Assembly (NCBI GenBank): GCA_036346395.1
Contig: CM070594.1
Location: 18,075,385 to 18,139,384, forward strand
Source of the DNA: Hsuehochloa calcarea
Lineage: Eukaryota; Streptophyta; Magnoliopsida; Poales; Poaceae
Direction of reading: 5' to 3'
DNA length: 64,000 nt
The position numbers and the translations under genes are program-made. Under the pieces are notes generated by a model. That model was not told where the DNA came from and did not search any database. It was given only the letters and a program-made list of their open reading frames with translations. Of the stretch, positions 10,801 to 21,591 are shown piece after piece (within the stretch, counting starts at the first letter, position 1; every line of letters begins with the position of its first letter).

Positions 10801-11245
10801 GTGACCCGTCTCATTCCACCGCGCCCCCAGCATCCCCCTCGCGTCCCTCGGTCGTCCTCAACTCAACAAGCTCCAACGACCGGGCGATTTCGGCGTTGTT
10901 GCCGTGTGCGCCGGCTCTGTCCCCCCAACCCCCCGCGTGTGCGCCCCAGTCGGCCCCCGTGTGCTCCCCCGCAAGCCCTCGATTGCTCTACTGCAAGCCC
11001 CGGACTGCGCCACCACCTGCATGAGAGCCGTCGACCCTGGAAACCTAGAGGCTGGGTTCCCTGACTTCTTCGCTGTCGTAGTTTTCCGAGGACCAGCGGC
11101 GGGCTCCGGTGAAATTAAGCTCGCCATCTGTCTTTCCCCCTTCCCCTCCCTATTTTGTCTTCATCCTCTTCGCCTTTAGCCCTAGGGTGGATCGATCTGT
11201 AATAATCGTTTGCTTTGCTTGATAGTATCTATGAAATGCCAATGT
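10801..11245. other. GC-rich non-TE-like stretch, unassigned
   Basis: A sharp rise in C content (CCCCCAGCATCCCCCTCGCG and similar) with overlapping open frames on both strands and no recognisable domain. It ends in a C/T-rich tract and TAGCCCTAGGG. It resembles the 5' region of a plant gene or a captured gene fragment, but no product can be named. Confidence 0.3.
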
Positions 11246-11250
11246 TCTTT

Positions 11251-11869
11251 TATTGAACCCGGGAACGAAGGATCCCAAATTCTCTGTGTTTTTCACACTA
11301 GTCTAGGATTTCTAGTGTACATAGTCTAACAAAAAGTGTCATCACATTCATATCACGCATTTATCTAACATGAATCAGAGTTTATTACAAAATGGGCCTG
11401 AGGCCAAATAAAATAACACAACGAAAAGCAAATAAGTAGTAGTAGGACACACGATGCGCCACAGGCAATCGTCTGGAGGCGTAGGCCTAAACGTCTGGAT
11501 TCTCACCGTTAGGATAGAAGTCTTCTCCTGAATAAGTATTATTCAGTAAGAGTGAGCACAACTTACGTACTCGCAAGTTACACCCAATAAAGAGATATGA
11601 TGCATGCGTAAACAAGTGAGGCTGATAGGGTTTATTTGCGTAAAGAAGCATTTTTAGTTCTAAATATTCATAGTAAGTTTCACGGTAATTTTTAATCTAT
11701 AACTAAAATCAGAATTTAAATTGACAGTTTTATAGTGGATAACCTTCATATGAAACATGGTGATGGATACCCTCTTATCATATAGCTAACCACCCAAATT
11801 TTACCACAAGGATTCACCATCCTAGAATTATTGACTAAAATCATTGTAAAACCAAAAACAAAGTCTAAA
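11251..11869 (-). repeat. Element A truncated 3' LTR (619 bp)
   Basis: Nearly identical to 42269-42888, the 3' terminal part of the 5' LTR. The first about 2.5 kb of this LTR (U3 side) and the polypurine tract are missing, so polyprotein sequence runs directly into it at 11869/11870. Its outer end reads TATTGAACC instead of TGTCGAACC, two transition changes from the 5' LTR end. Confidence 0.85.
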
Positions 11870-12560
11870 AGATGGGGGTACTCTGCTTTCAAAACTTCTT
11901 CTCGCTCCCAGGTGGCCTCTTCTTCACAATGATTACTCCACTGTACCTTGTATGAACGGATGACTTTGCTTCTGGTGATACGCTCTGCTATGTCGAGAAT
12001 CTTGATTGGCTGTTCCACATAGATGAGATTTTCTTTAAGATCGATGCTCTCAAGAGGTGTTTCTTCTGTTGGCACTCTATGATATTTCTTTAGCTGAGAG
12101 ACATGGAAGATGTTGTGTACTGTATAGAGACGCTGGTAAATCCAACTGGTAAGCAACTTCACCTCTTCTTGCTAAAATATTATAAGGTCCAACAAATCTA
12201 GGTGCGAGTTTTTCTTTAGTCCGAAATCTCTTCACTCCACGGAGTGGAGTTACTCTGAGATAGACAAAGTCTCCTATCTCAAAGGATAGTTCACTCCGAC
12301 GATTGTTGACATAACTCTTTTGTCGGGACTGAGCCACTTTCAGATGTTCTTTTATTATTTTTACTTTACTTTCGGCTTCTTTTATCAACTCTGGGCCAAA
12401 GAACCGATGTTCTCCCACATGATCATAAAGGAGAGGAGTTCTACACTTTCTACCGTACAATGCTTCAAATGGTTACATCTGCAAGCTGGCTTGATAGCTA
12501 TTGTTGTAAGAAAATTCTGCATAGGGCAGATTCTTATCCCAGCTTCTTCCATAATTTATA
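11870..12560 (-). pseudogene. Element A integrase C-terminus plus chromodomain
   Basis: A minus-strand frame from 12460 reads MYGRKCRTPL, then KVAQSRQKSYVNNRR, LSFEIGDFVYLRVTP, RFVGPYNIL and VAYQLDLP. After one frameshift near 12140 it continues as TVHNIFHVSQLKKY, EQPIKILDIAERITRSK, YKVQWSNHCEEEATWEREE and YPHLLDF. GDFVYL...PRFVGPY is the integrase tail, and VQW..H...EATWE is the chromodomain that in this group guides integration to heterochromatin. The frame then reads into the truncated LTR, so the natural C-terminus is lost. Confidence 0.85.
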
Positions 12561-13208
12561 TGTCGACGATCAAATCGCCGATCTTATGAATATATAAATG
12601 AAAAACAGGAAAATGACGCGTATCTTCTAGAAAGTAGTGATACTGCTCTTTATTGCTTTGAACTGGCTATTACAAAGGGTGTATATACCTTAGACTAAAG
12701 ACTAATTCGGGAGTACAAGACTCTTGAGGGTGTCTCCCAAATTATCTTCACTGTTCCGGCCTCTTTAACTTCAGTCCGCATTCCTCCTTATGTAGTTGAT
12801 GAAGGGTTGGCAGTTGTCTCTAGAGGAGACGCTTGTTCGGGAAACAACGCGTCTGGTAGAAGAGAGGTGTCAGTTGATAATGTATCAACTGTCGTGCGGT
12901 TATACATCAATGAGTCATGTAACCGTACTCCAGTATCGTAGCGTCGCGTGGTATGGAACATATAGCACATGTTCCATTCGTCACACGGTAAAGCATATGT
13001 CTGGTCGTAGATCCAGATATCAATTCAAAACCTTGTGAGCATTTGACTGATCGGAGACTAGGTTTGGAACCATGTCCGACTAGATTGGGTACTATGTAAC
13101 CTCTGGAATTCTTACGACCAGTGAGGTCGTTAGCCTTAGGGTTTACGACCATGAAGACGTATGGTCTTTATATACTAAAATAATAAATAGAGGTTTTAAT
13201 CCTCGTCA
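12561..13208 (-). repeat. Element B 3' LTR (648 bp)
   Basis: Matches 28609-29238 with few substitutions. It has an extra 18 bp around 12750 (CTTCACTGTTCCGGCCTC region) missing from the other copy. It contains three TACGACCA motifs (13012-13019 in reverse, 13113-13120, 13144-13151). Confidence 0.9.
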
Positions 13209-13226
13209 GTTAGCCCCCGAACTTTA
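13209..13226 (-). promoter_or_regulatory. Element B polypurine tract
   Basis: On the minus strand AAGTTCGGGGGCTAAC directly precedes the 3' LTR start TGACGAGG. G-rich tracts of this form next to the LTR are usual in Tat-type Gypsy elements and prime plus-strand DNA synthesis. Confidence 0.75.
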
Positions 13227-13542
13227 AATGAATTGGTCGTATAGACGCTTACTCCGTCTGCAATCAGACGGCGAACCCTCATTAAATGTCGTGGTATTCG
13301 AGGTGGTCCGTATTCATTTTTAAAGTTCAGAAATTGCCTTGGAAGTTGAAGGAACTATTGGTCCACTGGTCAAAAAGGGATTTTTGTCCGTTGAATTTTT
13401 CCCAGAAACGGTTATAGTGTTGTCGCTATAAAAGGCCCCTTAGCACTGGGTGTTAGGGTTTCTACGCCTTTTTGCTTTCCTCGTCATCTTCCAAGAAACC
13501 ATCTTCGATCACCTTTGAATTGTTCACTTGAAAGAAATCACC

Positions 13543-16330
13543 ATGTCGGATCTTATTACCAACTAGTCGATCTCCGATCTGAGCGAGAAGAAACTTGAAG
13601 GTCTGGAAAAGGTTGGGTTATTACCTGACAGAAATCTGATCGCGTGGAGATCAGCTTTTGGGGAACATTATCCAAGTGGTGAGGATGGAGAAATTCCTGT
13701 TTTTCTCGCATATATCGAATGCGGCTTCAGACTTCCAGTTCACTCTGGCCCCTAACGCCATAGCCAACCTCAAGATTCGTTTACCTCTCACGGTGCATTT
13801 GGGAATTCCAAAGAACCTGGACCTCTTCAGGTACTAATATAGATTGGTGAATACGAAGAAGATGACCGGTACACCCGGAGAGTGTACCTTGCGTCTCCAT
13901 GACGGGAAGACTGAGGAGTACATTCCAATGTACTCCAAGTCTTTATGGTCGTCATGGAAGAAGAGTTGGTTTTACATGAAGAACACACAGGGCGATGGCC
14001 TTTATTACAGCGGTAAAAATGCTGTCGAGATCCCGCAATGGCGTTCCTCCTCAAAGAAGGAGGGGACAATTGGGAGATAGGTTGAAGCCATCCATCTCCT
14101 GAGTGTTAGGGGTTTGACATCCTGGCACGTGGTGAGGGACTTGTCCATGCGGAGAATTAGTCCTTTGAAGGCCAGAGCTCATTCGATACTCTTGTATATT
14201 GGTCGTGACGATACGACCAAGGATTCTAGGGAAGGTAAGTTCCAGTAAGAATCCGACCAGTATATCTTTCTGGTCAAATGCTCTTATAATCCTAAGACCT
14301 CTCTTTTGTTACTGACTTTGTCTTCGATGAAATCGTAAGTCGGATCGTAATGATCTCGTGCCGAGAGCCTAATGAGAAGGCTGGTTTCCCTTTGATCTTA
14401 GCAGTGACTACTGCTGAAGAGAGGGCTGAGAGACTTCGGGTAAGTATAATAATTATTTTCTATCTTTACAATCTTTTCCGATCGGTGTTTACCTAAAAAT
14501 CCTCTTTGATATGTAGTCGGTTGGTCTAAGAATTGATGAGGCCACGGAGACCTGTGAGCCAATTGACGAACCGACCAACCTTATGATCACTAGTGATCGT
14601 GTAGGGGTAGGTAACCGAAGGAAATATTTTTTGCTTAGATGAAAAGATATGTTCATCACCCGACTAACTTTGTTTGTTGAATCAGGCGGTAGTCATTGAG
14701 TCCCATACAGTTGTTCAAGATTTGCCAAGGGCCGTTGAAGCAACTGCTTCGGTGACCGATGAACCTACACCTTCCGATCCAACGATCAGGGATTCTGCTC
14801 TCGACCAGTTGGTTGAAAGTATTACATCTAATCGTCCATTGAAGGATGCAGAGGGTACAGCCAACCCTTCCAGTTCAAGACTGGAAAAATTGGTTGAAAA
14901 GAAAAGAAAAGCTAGCGCTACAGACTTTAAGCCAACGCGTTTCAAAGTCAAGATAAAAAAGATAACCGGGTATGTTGTAAATGAAATTATCGCATAAACA
15001 CATACCTTTTATATTCTTGGCGAACTTTGAACTCTGAACTTCCTTTTCTTTGCGCATACCTGTTGGAGTTCCAGTCATTTCCGATCAGGTTATTCCAGCA
15101 GGTCAGGTGATCGAGGGCACCTCCGACCAGGGCTTTCCTATGGCAAGCAATCCTGAGGAGGAAGTGGTTGGGGAAGCCCCCGAGCCTACTTCAGTGTTGG
15201 AATCTGATTTGAATCCTGTGAAGATTGTTACTCCGTCAGCGGTGGTAGGCATCTCTGCAGATCCATAAGAGATTCCAATTTCTGAAAGGAACTCCTCCCA
15301 GACTAACAAGTTCCCTTTCTCTCCTCGATTTATCGAGGATAAGGAGCTTGATGATGCTTGGAGGAGAGTATCAGATCGTCTTGCAAAGGCTTAACTCGAT
15401 AAGATTTTTGCAGATTATAATGATGTGGCAATTCAAGTAAGTGTCCTCAACCATTCTTATAGTTTTCTTGAAGTTCACAAGAAACTTTAAATAAAAAATG
15501 CTATTCATGCAGCATATGGTTGAAAATTTTGCTGCGATCGGAGGATTAACCGATCGGATTAAGAATCTAGAGCAAAAACACTCTGAACTAGAAAGTAAGA
15601 ACTTTCTTCTTAATTTGTATTTTGCCAAGACTTTCCTTTCTTCTTTTAACCATCCTCCCTTATCAAATTTGATAGATTTGGAAAAAAATAAAATAAAAGA
15701 AGAAGCTTTGGCTGAAAAAGCTAGAAGAGGAAATTCAAGCTAAAAAGCGGTCGATCGAAAACTTGACGACCAGATATGAAAAATACCAGGAAAAATCCAG
15801 GAAGAAGGCCAAAGGTAACTTAGTCGTAGGTTTGACTTAGTATCTCTTCTGATCCTTTTTTACCTAATATTTGTTTTGCTTATGCATAACAAAATCAAGC
15901 TTTAACCAAAGTAAAGAAAGCTTTGGAATTTGAGCAAGACAATGGTGCAGCAGTTATGTTTAACCTTGATGAACAAATTACTGCACTCAACAAAATGATC
16001 TTTGATATGGGATCAGGATCAACGTTGCCTTCCTTAAGTGATCCAATGGAAAAGGTAAATTACCTTGGCCATCTTTTGGAGAACCTTAAGGGTTTGCTCA
16101 AAACTATAAGAGATAATTATGCCCAGTCCGTAAAGGAATCTATTGCTAGTGGAGTTAGTCTTGCTTTGGCAAAACTGAAGACGTCCGACCCCTCTATCAA
16201 TCTTCAAGCTATTGAAGAGGATTTTAACTGCTTGCCTGAGGAGGCAACCAAGTTTCTCAAGGAAGTTAAACCTCTTGGAGACAAGGTTGCAGAAGAAATG
16301 GAGGTCGGATCTCCATGCAGCAATGACTAA
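13543..16330 (+). pseudogene. Antisense ORF (aORF) region of element B, gypsy-type transposon domain relic
   Basis: Coding-like pieces run on +, opposite to gag-pol. From ATG 13543 a frame reads MSDLITN, stop, SISDLSEKKLEGLEKVGLLP...AWRSAFGEHYPSGEDGEIPVFLAYIECGF. After a frameshift it gives LTVHLGIPKNLDLF, TGTPGECTLRLHDGKTEEYIPMYSKSLWSSWKKSWFYMKN and VEAIHLLS. This matches the layout of the 'putative gypsy-type transposon domain' (PF04195-like) from the antisense ORF of Tat elements. Further exon-like open stretches (14674-14997, 15050-15268, 15498-15610, 15923-16330) are separated by short A/T-rich, intron-like gaps. The last is helical and charged (LNKMIFDMGSGSTLPSL..., LKEVKPLGDKVAEEME). 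Function is unknown even in intact relatives. Broken here by stops and by insert D. Confidence 0.55.
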
Positions 16331-17013
16331 TGGAGGTGTAACACCTTGGCTATTCGGAAGCCAAGATGTCACGCAAAACTATCAAACTACTAAGAATAGC
16401 ATTAAAGCTGGATTATATAGATTCAATCAACAATAATTTCTAAAGAATGACCATAAACGATCACCAGATTCATGGAAAAGAATGGATAAACAGATATAAT
16501 ACCACGAACAGTCAAGCAATACCAAAGTTGGATTATTACAAATCTGGAAATTTATTTAACAAGTTGGCTTGACTGAAAGGTAATAATAATTATTCGATTG
16601 GATAAAAGTGAAGTGCAAGCAGTGCGAACTACCCCACCAAATCACCTTGTCTTCTCCTCAATTACCTAATTAAAATATACAAAGCAAGGGTGAGTCAAGA
16701 CTCGGCAAGTACATACAAGAATAATCAAACATAGAGTGGACAACACAATCCAGCTTGAATTACGAACAAATCTTGGAACACATATATGATTGAATGGAAT
16801 GAATACATGAATGGATGGAATGAAAGAATGCATTGAAGGAATGGACTAATCACAGCTTATACCAGGTATAGCGAGTGATACACCGTCGGTATTCACTTAA
16901 GCCCGTGCCGCAAAGCACGGGACCCAATCATCGTATGAAGAACGTTTCATACGGTGTCCAAGTTGCCACATTGGAATGGTGGTCAACACTACCCATATTG
17001 GAATGGTGGGTTT

Positions 17014-17075
17014 TCAAATGCCCATACTGGAATTGATGGGTCTTTCAAATGCCCATACTGGAATTGATGGGACTT
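17014..17075. repeat. Two-copy tandem repeat, period 31 bp, inside insert D
   Basis: TCAAATGCCCATACTGGAAT begins at 17014 and at 17045. A more diverged upstream unit (CCCATATTGGAATGGTGGG) lies at about 16992. Confidence 0.85.
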
Positions 17076-17699
17076 ACCAAAAGAATCCACTCCCGTGGTC
17101 ATAATGAATTTTATGAATGAATATGATGATTTCTCATGGTATGAATGAATAACACACATTAGTGGAAAAGACACATGGCATTCAACAACATGTGTAAATA
17201 AGTATGAGTATGCATTCCCACACAACATAATATATCAAGGATGCCACACAAGTTAGTTGCATGTAATGGAATGCAACAACTGAAATGAATGCTAATTCTT
17301 TAATCACAAGAATCATCTTCTTGAAATAAAATAAACATCAGGATGGATAGAAAAAGGCATTCACAATTTATCCCAACATCAAGCAAACAATTGAAAATAT
17401 CACCAAACAGCATAAGGTACTTGCCTTCCGCGATGTGACGTAATAGGAGGACACGAAGATGCCCCTCCACTCACCGCCTCACCGCCTACACAAATGTATA
17501 ATCGAAATAAGAATAACAAGGTATGACATTGCTACAAGAGCCCTTCCATCCCCTCTATCTCTCCCACCCAAACAACGGGATCAATTTTTACCAAGTTTAC
17601 CCAACAGTCCGATTATCGCTAAACTGGCAGCGATACTAGAAAAATCACCATTAATTATCTGTAACTCCAAAAGACCTGAAACTAGTGCTCACTAAATCT

Positions 17700-18440
17700 T
17701 AACAGATCAGGCTACAAAACATTAGTTGGCGGAATCCCCTGATTCGGCCAAAACAGAGGGCTAATTAACAGCTAAACACAACCCATCTACGTCTGTCCAG
17801 AATACAGATCAGAGATAAAGAAAATGGCGTAACTTTCAACCTATTGATCCAATGAGAATGATTCTTATCAGCTTGGAAAGATAATTTTAAGGGCTAAAAT
17901 AACTTAGTTGGGTGAAGGTTCTGATTCGGCCCCTAATTTGAACAAAACCGAGGGACAACCCTACTGACCTCAGTTTTCAGACAGACCGGACAGTTCGTAA
18001 TCCAAAATTCATATCTCCTAAACTACAGATCGGATTTTCCTGATCTCAGTGCCAAAAGAAAGCTAACGTTCCCAGGAATAAAACTCTAGAAGGGCAAAAC
18101 CCCAGATTCGGCCTCTACAGTAGTCTAAACAATAGATGAAAACACTAACAATTATCTGCTCAAAATTCAGAACAGTGGTAGAGAAAATATCATACCTTTC
18201 ATTATACAGATCCAATGGAGATGATCTTTATCAGATTTGAAAGATAATTTAAAGGGCTACAATAACTTATTTGGGTGGAGGTTCTGGAAATGCCTCTAAC
18301 TAAATCAAAACCTAGGATCAAGCCGACAGATCTTTCTCGTCAGATAGACAGAACAGCGCGCGCTAAAAAACTTATATCTCCTAAACCGTAAGGTGGAATC
18401 ACGTGATCTTGGTGGCTATGGAAAGCTAAGAACAATACCT
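17700..18440. repeat. Tandem array with period about 182 bp in insert D
   Basis: The anchor GATTCGGCC falls at 17741, 17923 and 18105, and its decayed form (GGAAATGCC) at about 18287, a constant 182 bp. Alternate units resemble each other best: GATCCAATG at 17846 and 18209 is 363 bp apart, followed by TTTATCAG or TTATCAG and AAAGATAATTT, so a 363-bp dimer may be the true repeat. Confidence 0.8.
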
Positions 18441-18684
18441 ACAACTTTCTAAGAGATGGACAGGACATAAAATGAACGTATCTTACCCAAAATCGACGTA
18501 CAAGACGGTGCACAGCAAGGGGGAAGGGGGGCGGCGGCTCCAAAGGGTGGGAGGGGGAGAGAAATGTGGAGTTTAGGGTTTGGGGGGTGGGAACCCCCCC
18601 TCTTATGGACAGCCACCACATGGGCCCCTCCTGGGCCGTGGCCCAAGCCCAGGTTGCCGTGAAATCACAGAAAACCCCCCGGTG

Positions 18685-19572
18685 AAAAGATGATTCTGAT
18701 TTTTCGATTAGCTCCCTCTTCCGAAACTTTTTCTAATAAGCCGAATCACCTTCGGGGTATTATAGGAGGGCAATCTCTAGTAGTAAAAATCCTGCAAAAA
18801 GAGAGAGTATGCAAAAAATGTGTAAAAATTTACCTTTCTCTTATCAATGAAAAAATATTTTTTGTTTATCCAGTCGACTTATCATATATTACTCACTCCG
18901 ATCGCTTTATAGTAGAAGAACTTTACTATAAAAGCAAAGAGGCCAAGAATATGAACTTAAGTCTCAACCATTGTTTGAAAGTATGTAACGATTGTTGAAA
19001 AACGATCGTGATAATACTAGGAAACCTTTTTGGTCGGAACCAGTGTTAGGTTTCGACTAGTTGTAAATCTGTTTTTCGTAATCAAAGTACTTACTAAGAT
19101 AATATATGGTCGGAAGAAAAAATGATTTTTCTTGACAAGAGGAAGTTACATGCAAAGACGGATATAATAAGCGAAGTGGTTTTATTTCTATGCAAGGCTC
19201 AACGCTGGTCGGAATGAACTTGCTGAGAAATGAAGATATAGATTGTATTTCGCAATACGTGTTCGTGCTCTAGTCCGACTGTCAGCGAGGATCGTAAGAA
19301 AAGGGCCGTCGCTAGGAAGATCCTTGCAGTGGGCGGAACCACATGCGAAAAAGGAGAGACTTCGACTAGGAGGTTATTCGTGACCCGACCAGTAGCCAAA
19401 CAAGAGTAGAACAGAATTTTAAAAATAAAATATATAATCTCCATTGTCTTAAGCATATGAACAGTAGTCGACCAGAGCTAACTTCTATCATATAAATAAC
19501 ATCACTTTCTTTTTGAATTAATTCATTATTTATTAAACTGAATGGAAATGAAATGAAAATTTAAACGAAAAA
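18685..19572. other. Remainder of element B between insert D and integrase
   Basis: A/T-rich. A + frame at 18690-18998 may be the last part of the antisense coding region. Beyond it no domain is seen. CGGTCGG/GGTCGG-like motifs continue, as elsewhere in element B. Confidence 0.4.
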
Positions 19573-21586
19573 CTTACGCAATTGGTCAATGTTCCAAAAA
19601 TTAGATAAAACCCTACCGTCTGACATGGCTAATCGTACCGAACCTGGTCGGGTGACTTCGACCACAATGTAAGGACCTTCCCACTTGGGAGAAAGTTTGT
19701 TGCGATTTGGTTGATTCTAAATTTTTTTAAGAACCAAATCAACTACAGCTAAGCTACGAGGTTGCACCTTACGACTGTGGTACCTTCGCATGGCTTGTTG
19801 ATAGATTGCCGAACGCAACAAGACTTGGTTTCGTCGTTCCTCAAGGAAATTGACATCGTCGAGTCGTCTTTCTTCTTGATCATTTTCATTAAAACGATCA
19901 GTGCGAGCAGAACTAATTTTTAATTCTGGAGGAAGCTTGGCTTCGGCCCCATAAACTAAAAAGAATGGTGTTTCACCGGTCGCACGACTGGTCGTTGTAT
20001 GAACAGCCCATAAAACAGAAGGAAGTTCTTGAACCTAAGCTCCTGATCGTTTTATTAATTGGTCGAATACTCGGCGTTTGACACCCTGCATTATGATACC
20101 ATTGGCACGCTCAACTGCTCCGTTACTCTACGGATGAGCAACAAAAGCGAAATGGATTCTGATACCCAGGTCGTCGCAAAATTCCTGGAAATTACCGCTG
20201 GAAAATTGGGAACCATTGTCCGTGATTATACGACTGGGTACACCAAATCGTGTAATCACGTTTTTGTGAGGAACCTCTTAGCAGCCTCAGTTGTAGTTTT
20301 AACAACTAGCTCGGCTTCAATCCACTTTGTAAATGTGTCAATCATGACGAAGAGGAATTCGAAGCCCCCGGGTGCTCTTGGGAAAGGTCCCAGAATGTCT
20401 AGTCCCCAGGTTGCAAAAGGCCAAGAAAGAGGAATTGTTTGCAGAGCTTGCGACGGCTGATGTACTTGTCGGCTATGAAACTGACATTATACACACTTCG
20501 TCACCAGCCCTTTTGCATCATGAAGGGCAGTTGGCCAATAGTATCCTTGCCTGAAGGCTTTACCGACCAGTGTTCTGTAGGAATGATGTGCTCCACAGAA
20601 TCCTCCACGAATTTCGGTTAGCAACTTAATGCCATCCAAGTGAGATATGCGTCTCATCAACACTCCATGATATCCTCGTTTGTACAAGGTACATTCGATT
20701 AGAGTGTATGATTTGGCCTTTCGTGCTATACGATCAGCCTCTACATTATCTTCTGGAATTAAGTCATGCTGAAGATAATTGTAGATCGATGTCATCCAAT
20801 CTCTACCATGATCGTCATCGATCTGTGGAGCATCCATGTGATCATAATCAATTGGATTGACCTGATGTGAACCATTGATGTTCTCGGAAAGTTCGACCAC
20901 CGAGGGTGAATCGAGTTGCTCAAGAAAAACTCCCGGCGAGACGGTGGACCTTGTGGAGGCCATCCGTGTCAACTGATCTGCTAGAAAGTTTTCCTTCCTA
21001 GGAATATGTTGGATCTGAAAACTGAAGAAGTGCTTTTCGAGTTTTCGTACTTCCGCCAGATAAGACGACATCTTGGTACTTGGGCATTGATACTATTTCC
21101 CTACTTGATTCGCTACTAGTTGAGAATCGCCTTTCACTAGTAATCTGCGAATTCCGAGCGAATGAGTTGCTCAAAGTCCTGCCAGCAAACCTTCATATTC
21201 TGCTACATTGTTAGTAGCATGAAAGTTAAACTAGATGGCATACTTAATGTGTTCGCCAGTAGGGGATATCAAGACGACTCCAGCCCCCGATCCTTTAAGC
21301 ATTAATGAACTGTCAAAGTACATTGTCCACTCGTCGTGGTGCTCGTACTCGAGTTCTTGCTTAGGTTCTGGGTTTGTCCATTCGGTATTGAATTCTGCTA
21401 TTGCCTGAGACTTTATAGTTGTTCGTGAGATAAAATGGAGGTCGAATGTCTCTAGTTCAACTGCCCATTTGCTATTCGTCTTGATGATTCCCTGTTTCCA
21501 AGGACTTGGCCTAAGGGATATCCTGTAGGTACGACCACTTTGTGGGCTTGAAAGTAATGTCTTAGTTTCCTTGAAGACATAAGGAG
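19573..21586 (-). pseudogene. Element B RNase H (C-terminal part) and integrase
   Basis: Minus strand from 21586. After a frameshift at the solo-LTR junction the read is LRHYFQAHKVVV, then (21599-21231 frame) KTNSKWAVELETFDLHFISRTTIKSQAIAEF, and DEWTMYFDSSLMLKGSGAGVVLISPTGEHIKYAI, where RNase H normally has D-GS--- at the start. 21071-20487 gives the rest of RNase H (IPRKENFLADQLTRMAS) and the integrase zinc-binding part (GAHHSYRTLVGKAFRQGYYWP...TKCV), in which the expected first His is Arg. The integrase core and tail follow at lower quality to LSPKWEGPYIVVEVTRPGSV and LSNFWNIDQL near 19573. Frameshifts and stops make it non-functional. Confidence 0.8.
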
Positions 21587-21591
21587 ACCAT

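Larger units (their letters stand above)
16337..18684. mobile_element. Insert D: LTR-like insertion of about 2.3 kb in the element B antisense region
   Basis: The aORF-like sequence stops near 16335 and sequence of the same style resumes near 18685. Between them is unrelated DNA starting TGTAACACCTTGGC, the form of a Gypsy LTR end, and finishing with a G/C-rich region and CCCCCC. It contains tandem repeats (listed separately) and no pol genes, so a solo LTR is likely. I could not find a 5-bp duplication; GGTG occurs at 16335-16338 and 18681-18684 but is too short to rely on. The exact ends are uncertain. Confidence 0.45.

Noticed and set aside
17741..18300. CRISPR-like array because of regular repeats
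   Set aside because: Period 182 bp with diverged full-length units and no spacers; this is a plant tandem repeat in an LTR-like insert.
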